A stretch of 64,000 bases of DNA from Gibbula magus. Its lineage: Eukaryota > Mollusca > Gastropoda > Trochida > Trochidae. The translations under genes and the position numbers were made by a program. Positions 58,701 to 64,000 of this stretch are shown here, in pieces; positions within the stretch are counted from its first letter, which is position 1, and every line of letters starts with the position of its first letter. The stretch spans positions 61,936,387 through 62,000,386 of the forward strand of contig OW388302.1 in the NCBI GenBank assembly GCA_936450465.1, given 5' to 3'. The notes beneath the pieces were generated by a model. It did not search any database, was not told where the DNA came from, and saw nothing but the letters and a program-made list of their open reading frames with translations.

Positions 58701-60814
58701 TGCACTTTCTATACTAAGGAGACCATGGCTAACCTCAGCACCTACACTTAAATGTCTAATTGATGCAGACTTTGATGCAGCTCCTGAACCGAGCACTGAG
58801 CTAGGGGTTGTGGTTTCCGCACTGTCTATACGTGGAGCTCTCGACACCTGACCAACCTTGTTGGAACTGTCTAAGCTCAGGGACCCCACAGAAACATTGG
58901 GCACGCTTTGTGTGCTTGCTGTACCAGATATGTGACTTGCTTTCTGACCACTGAGAATGAAGGAAGCACTGGAAACATGGGTATCTTTCCCCGGTAAAAA
59001 GGACACATGGCTGCCTTTGATAGCACTTTCAACATCAAATGTCCCGACACCTTTGATGGTATTTCTGGAGCCGGCCGACATACTACCAACTTTCCGAGCA
59101 CTTTCTATGATGATATCACTTTCACTGGTCAAACCATTCTTAATACGAAGAGTTGTGGGACGAGATTTACTTTGATCTGGGAGAGGGAGGAACACGTCAT
59201 CTTCATCAATTCGTACATCTGTTGAGTTAATTCTTTTCACTTTCGACTCAATCTCTCTGTCGGAGGACTTGCGTTTCCGCCCCGGTAGAGTATCCTGTTC
59301 CCGAGGAACTACCATATCTTGAGATTCATCAGACCTCGGCATTTCTGTGTCGGTTATATTGCTGTAGTCGGACAAGTCGGAGGTGTCTAGGGAGCTGCTG
59401 GTTTTGCGTGTACGAGACAATTGATCCTCCTGTCTGGCCAACAAGAGAGCGAGCGGGAGGGACTGAGAATGGGGAACAGTGACGTTCGGGGGGAACTGGG
59501 AGCTTCCCAGCATGTCCAGGCCAGGCACCGGCTTGTCGACTTTCACAGAGCCCGGTTTCGGAGATTCTACGATTATAAACACTTCGTTCGGTTTTGATCC
59601 ATTTGGAAGAGGAATTAGTATGTCTGGTGACACTCCTGAACTTTGAGGCAACTGGCCTCCTTGAAGTTGGACGCTGGTTGCAATTTGCGCCAGTATTTCC
59701 TGAGCTTCCCTAGCTCGTTTCTCTTTCAAGATGGCCGACACAGGTCTGCTGTCGTAAGCTGGTGCGTCACCTTGCATATTCTTGTGGTCCTTTTGGGCTA
59801 TTGTGGCTGGTTTTGTTGGAGTCACCTTAGGTCGGATGGGGGTGAACCGGTTCCGTGATTTCTTTGGAGTTTGGGGAGATGGTGATGTGTTAATGGAGTT
59901 GTCATGAGATAAAGGACTCATCGGTTTTTTAGTTTGAATTTGAACAGGTTTTGAGACAGTATCGTCGGTATCCATTAGTCTTTCCCTCTCCTCGTCTGAC
60001 ATCTCTATACTGTTGCTAGAGCCGGTGTGATCTTTCCACTGGTTGGACACCGGCACAAACGCACTTCGAGAAGGAGTTGTTGGTAGAGCAAAGTGAGATG
60101 TGTCCGACACATCGGAACTTTCAGAGATCATTTCTTGACTCTCCCTATTATCGGCTGTTGTATCCTCATTCTCGCTTCGATTCACTTGTCGTACCGATGG
60201 TTTTTTAACTACATGGAACTGAGCACTTTCACTCTGCCGTCCACTGGCCATGGAAAATTGAGAGTTCGAACTTTGTCTGCCACTAACGGTTGAAAATTGC
60301 GACATTTCACTCTGTTTGCTTACAGTAGTGAACTGCAGATTAGCACTTTGTCGTCCACTCACAGTTGAGAATTGCAAATTCGCACTCTGTCTCCCATTTA
60401 ACAACTGAGTAGTTTCACTCGACCTCCCAGTCACGGTGGAAAACTGTAAGTTAGCACTCTGTCTTCCACTGGAGAAGTTGGCGTCTGCTTGTGCGTCTGC
60501 TCCCTTGCCAGCGCTGACTTGAGTGCCTGGGTGAGGACTCTGGGCAGGTTCCCCAGCCGCCGGAGACTGAAGCATCTTGGTGATGTTCCGCGCCGCACTC
60601 CGCTGAACAGGGGACTGGAATGGAGAGACAGATGGAGAGACGCTCTGCGACCTCATGAGGTCGTTCTCCCGCTCGTTCTCAAACCTCTGCTGCTGGAGCT
60701 TGCGCTTCTGCTCCTTGATGAGTTCCCGCTCCTGGAGCTTGCGCTGGAGCTGCAGCTGGGTCTCCTTGTGTTTGTTCCCGCCCGACGTGGAGGTGAAGAG
60801 GCTCGATACTGGCA
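55713..60814 (-). CDS. RFX7, large 3' exon (C-terminal regulatory region)
   Basis: 5102 nt: two bases completing a split codon, 1699 codons and TGA. Acceptor CTCTGCTTCCAG|TGCCAG. It opens with a charged helix (KETQLQLQRKLQERELIKEQ), matching the QQLQRKIQKK segment of vertebrate RFX7. Residues ~115-205 are seven or so copies of a GRQSANLQFSTV-like repeat; ~570-840 is a degenerate Ser/Gly/Val repeat; ~880-950 is predicted helical (TPTQKQLMQQKLQLDQRVNN). Acidic patches such as FDSFDLETSDL (~1003) could be activation segments (inference). Near the end RRRMTLMQALQPTQTINEEE resembles the ARMNLTQILEP region of vertebrate RFX7. Mostly disordered, Ser/Pro/Gln-rich. The stop lies within AG|GTGAAC, a good splice donor, so an extra 3' exon is possible. 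The role in the nucleus as a sequence-specific transcription factor is inferred from the family. Confidence 0.92.
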
Positions 60815-61227
60815 CTGGAAGCAGAGCAAGGTTAGCATGAATTACCTAGTGAGTATTTCATTGAAAAACATAAATACTCATTATAAATTTCCTCTGCTAT
60901 ATAATTTTACAGCAAAATGTTTAATTCTATGAATGTTATCAACCTACTGATCCATTAAGCAAAATTTCAAAAATTTGAGACAAAATGATTTAGTCACACA
61001 CATCCAATTCTCTTATTAATAAACGCATAACCATTTCAAGTGGCAAATTTACAGGCATCACAACTCTGGTACCAATAACAGAGATCAAGTACTGACTAAT
61101 AAACAACTCTCTCCTTCTCTCTCGCCCCCTCCTCCCTCTCTCACTAATATAGGCTATCCAAGCAAGATATATTTCTGGACCTACAGCTAAAGGATTCACA
61201 TAAATGTTAACAGTGACTCCTCCTCAC
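60815..61227 (-). other. RFX7 intron
   Basis: 413 bp between donor AAAG|GTGAGG and acceptor TTCCAG|TG; phase 1. A CTCTCTCC-rich stretch lies at about 61108-61142. No other feature. Confidence 0.9.
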
Positions 61228-61432
61228 CTTTAGAGTTGCTGAGGCCGGCGTCCTGCATGGCCGCCAGGACTGTGAATGCTGCGGTCGACTTGCTGTTGAC
61301 GTAGAGGTTGCCGAGGAGGAACTCCGCCAGTTCCCGCAGATTGGAGAAGTTAGCACCGAGAAGCTTGTGGGCCCACTCACACACCAGCTGACGGGATGCT
61401 GTGTGCACTTCATCTTCTTCATTGTTCTCCTC
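61228..61432 (-). CDS. RFX7, exon with conserved helical segment
   Basis: 205 nt, 68 codons plus one base. Acceptor GTTGCTGCTAG|GAGGAG, donor CTAAAG|GTGAGG. It encodes EENNEEDEVHTASRQLVCEW and then AHKLLGANFSNLRELAEFLL. This matches the vertebrate RFX7 segment [20 protein letters not shown]...LARFLV, a conserved helical block after the DNA-binding domain whose function is not well known. The phases on both sides agree with neighbouring exons. It ends TVLAAMQDAGLSNSK. Confidence 0.95.
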
Positions 61433-62037
61433 CTAGCAGCAACAGAAATGTAGAAAATCTTTACCAAAGCTATATACTGAATATGACAAGAACTTTGTTG
61501 AGTTTTGAGGTTTTGTTTGGAACGAATTCATTGAACAGGTGGGTGGCATGCAGTTCCTATGCTTAGCTCAGTTGACCTCTAACAGGGAAGTTCAGCAAAT
61601 ATGGGATTAGCTCGGCAGATGCGTGACGCACCACATGGCAGGATAATCTGTGAGTTTGAAGGAGCATTACTGTCCCCATACAGAGCTTTTAGTACTGACA
61701 CTTATGCCATGATCTTGGGCAAGAGATTCAATTCCAAATGTGCCGCAAGTGGGGCCTGGCAAAAGTTGTTTGCAGTGATGTTTGAGCACTGGAGTAGCTT
61801 TGGTTAGACCAGGGTATTTGATACCTTGATATATTAAGCAAATAAAGTTGATTTTGGGGATTATTTTGACATTATTTTGAAATAAGTTGAAATTTGCAAT
61901 TTTAGCCTCGTTCAAAATATCGGGGAAATCCAATGGTCCTCAACTGTTTTTGCTCAGTATATATATATTGTATATATATATATATATTGCCTTGGATATA
62001 AGCATCCTCCTTATTATTGAGAGTAAACGAAGCATAC
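61433..62037 (-). other. RFX7 intron
   Basis: 605 bp, phase 0. Donor GAGAAG|GTATGC, acceptor CTGCTAG|GAG. Contains a (TA)n tract at about 61957-61990. The plus-strand 68-codon frame at 61601-61807 is not considered a gene. Confidence 0.9.
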
Positions 62038-62122
62038 CTTCTCCTTTCGGGGAGTGAGTTCCAGCTCTGGGAGGGAGGGAGGTTGCACCTCTAGCTTCTT
62101 CCGCAGTCCGCTGTAGCAGTAT
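62038..62122 (-). CDS. RFX7, exon with end of the DNA-binding domain and PxLPxL motif
   Basis: 85 nt: one base completing Lys, then 28 codons. Acceptor CACAAAG|ATACTGC, donor GAGAAG|GTATGC. It encodes YCYSGLRKKLEVQPPSLPEL then ELTPRKEK. YCYSGLRKK is the invariant end of the RFX winged helix in the RFX5/RFX7 group. PSLPEL (62062-62079) fits the PxLPxL motif that, in human RFX5 and RFX7, is bound by the ankyrin repeats of RFXANK/ANKRA2; the equivalent human RFX7 motif is PTLPNL at the same place. Binding here is an inference from the motif. Confidence 0.95.
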
Positions 62123-62613
62123 CTTTGTGGGTCAAGGGAGGTAACTCTTGCTTTTGGTCACAGAGGATTTCCAGAATTGCAAGAATATATTTTTCGGAAA
62201 CTCTCTTAGCGCTAGAATAGTCGTTAGCCAATGCCAATGCATGGTAATTGCAAATATCTTATTAAAAAAATAATCCCCCAAACCCCCCACAAAAAATGAA
62301 TACTTATTATTTGCAAGTTTTTTACAAGTATTTACAAGTCAAATTCTTTCCTCATTTCTTTCTCTTTGATTCCAACACTTGTGAATTCAATAAATCCTAA
62401 CAGAAAGAAAGCCCTAAATGGTTGGGGGTGAACCGATGTGCAAACCTGGCTTAAAATCCGCTGCACGGATTTACACAGTTTGCACAGTGTGTTTTTAAGT
62501 TTATACCTACATGAAATTAATAAATTGTAAGTCAATTCTAAAGTAACCTTCAAGAGAAGAGAACTGAGTGTAACCCAAGTAATTTAGCTCTTCCTATTCA
62601 CTGGTAAGGATAC
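62123..62613 (-). other. RFX7 intron
   Basis: 491 bp; donor CAGTCCAA|GTATCC splits a Lys codon after its second base, acceptor CCCACAAAG|A. AT-rich, no element recognised. Confidence 0.9.
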
Positions 62614-62730
62614 TTGGACTGACCCCGTTGTCCGAGACGTCTTGGTTTCACATTGGGAAACACACATTTCATCACCTTCCCGAAGTCTGCCGGACATAGC
62701 GGCTTCAGGTTGTGGCTGTCACAGTACAGT
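62614..62730 (-). CDS. RFX7, exon with second half of the RFX winged-helix domain
   Basis: 117 nt. Acceptor CTTACATTTCAG|ACTGTAC. It encodes [20 protein letters not shown] then [19 protein letters not shown]. This aligns without gaps to vertebrate RFX7 [20 protein letters not shown] and KNVFPNMKARRLGTRGKSK: the recognition helix and the wing that contacts DNA in RFX proteins. The wing residue normally Thr (LGTRG) is Gln here. The first half of the domain is not present; the 5' exons must lie beyond 64000 because none was found at 62731-64000. The gene is therefore cut by the window edge, not truncated biologically. Confidence 0.96.
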
Positions 62731-64000
62731 CTGAAATGTAAGATTGAACATATAAATAGTCTGTTTTTAAATACAGTAGAACACAGATAAAATGAACATA
62801 TAATGAACTCCAGGGACACTGTTCTCATTTAGCATATTATATAGGGCTTATACATTTGTTCGTTATATCCGTTTGTTCGCTATATCCGTGTTCTAGTGTC
62901 TATTCATTTGTCCTCAATACTAGGGCTGTGTATTGCCTCAATTTTTTTTATTGCGATATGTATTGCTGAACTGTAATGTATTGCAATATGTACCACAATA
63001 TATTGCAAGATCCTCTGACAATACGTACCACAATATATTGCAAGATCCTCTGACAATACGTACCACAATATATTGTAAGATCCTCTGACAATGAGATATT
63101 TCTCTAGAAACCATTCTAACCCTTAACTTGCTGGTCCCGGCATTATCCGGGAGGGCTATAAGCAATTCACTGGTGTCTCATTACGGATCCCGGATCCAAC
63201 ACTTAGAATAATTCACGGCCGTCTGCTCAGTTTGCTAGACGTGGTAACGGGCTGCGAGTTGATTGTCTCCGGGAGTCGCTCCATGAGAATGGCTGTATTT
63301 ATGCCCCGCGGTTAGCCATGAGAATGAAACTTTGATCAATGTATGGTCGAAATGTCCAGCAAAATTCACACCAATATGCATGTGCATTGTTGACCCGTAA
63401 CGCATCGATAATTAGCAGGGAAAAAAGTTAACCTATTTCAACCAGGAGCCAACTGGGCCCCTAACTATTTTTTTTCAGGAGCCCAGAATAAAATCCAGGA
63501 GCCCAACCAAGTTTCGGTTTCACGTAAATAAAAACATGAAAACAAAAAATTGTAAAATTTATCTAACAAATGTCAAAAAAAAATATATATATATAAATTA
63601 ACAATAATATGTTGATGTAATATGTTATATGCTTATAAAACTTGTTTGAAATGTGTGTCTCTTACAAATAATTCTGTCTTGAACGGTTCTGTACATGTTT
63701 TAAAACTTATTATTTGTAAAAATGTAAATGTCTTAAGGCTAAGCTATGTATGTACAGAAGTGATGAGACGTCCATAAACTTATATGTCTGTCTGTAAATT
63801 GTGTGTGTCCTACTCAATCATTGCTTTTGTGAAAATAAAGAAGTTGCAATTGTTAAAAAAATCAATAAGTGCAGAGTCACTTATTTGCTCAATTTTACCT
63901 CTCAAATTTCATAAGTAAATGCTAATAATTCTCTTGTAAATTATTATGAATTTTGAAATAATTAAAACAATTCCTATTTGACAATTAATGTCAGTAAAGT
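62731..64000 (-). other. RFX7 intron (partial)
   Basis: No exon found. TAGGGCTGTGTATTGC at 62923-62938 looks like one end of a hAT-type element; no matching right end was found. Contains the 35-bp tandem at 62985-63092 and (AT)n near 63575-63595. The remainder is AT-rich. Confidence 0.6.
62985..63092. repeat. 35-bp tandem repeat, three copies
   Basis: ACAATATATTGCAAGATCCT followed by CTGACAATACGTACC, three copies with minimal change, lying inside the possible hAT end region. Confidence 0.9.

Noticed and set aside
60489..60932. 147-codon plus-strand ORF opposite RFX7, and other plus-strand frames at 55843-60293
   Set aside because: Shadows of the RFX7 coding exon; they cross its splice acceptor or contain antisense of biased codons.
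61601..61807. 68-codon plus-strand ORF in an RFX7 intron
   Set aside because: No codon or domain signal and no supporting splice or regulatory context.

Overview
The window is AT-rich nuclear DNA from an animal, most likely a mollusc or other lophotrochozoan. The evidence is: spliced genes with GT-AG introns, an RFX7-type transcription factor gene, a C2H2 zinc-finger gene, tRNA-derived SINEs whose GTGAG-rich tail resembles (from memory, not searched) SINEs of gastropods, and many short non-autonomous DNA transposons. Nothing points to a prokaryote. The species cannot be fixed from the sequence alone.

Two protein-coding genes are supported, both on the minus strand. (1) A C2H2 zinc-finger gene at 23338-25643 has two visible coding exons and one 271-bp intron. 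It encodes about 661 residues with a 2+4+2 finger layout, and its last two fingers resemble the Ikaros/Hunchback C-terminal pair. (2) The 3' part of an RFX7 orthologue spans 55713-62730. It has four exons whose phases join cleanly: the second half of the RFX winged-helix domain, a PxLPxL motif, a conserved helical segment, and one 5.1-kb exon for the long disordered C-terminal region. Its 5' exons lie beyond the right edge. Both products are probably nuclear DNA-binding proteins; nothing shows that they act together.

The rest is non-coding and dominated by repeats. 1-23 kb: MITEs (MULE-, hAT- and piggyBac-type), minisatellites and G-rich DNA. 25.6-28.6 kb: a 39-bp minisatellite abutting, and apparently derived from, the 3' splice site of the zinc-finger exon. 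28.9-36.6 kb: more satellites, a hAT MITE with an 8-bp target duplication, and a SINE split by a PIF/Harbinger-type MITE. 38-45 kb: a long-TIR MITE with a 9-bp duplication, a near-perfect 60-bp-arm palindrome, and a 1.37-kb TIR element carrying a ~144-bp satellite. 40.7-53.5 kb: three pairs of duplicated blocks (A/A', B/B', C/C') and a 1.9-kb decayed Harbinger element whose empty target site survives in a related repeat at 32.15 kb.

The most unusual observation is the array of roughly 75 units upstream of the zinc-finger exon. On the gene's strand, most units contain a branch-point-like CTGAC, a pyrimidine-rich stretch and a CAG/G, so each is a potential complete 3' splice site. Reported repeat boundaries were read by eye; identities and copy numbers are approximate.
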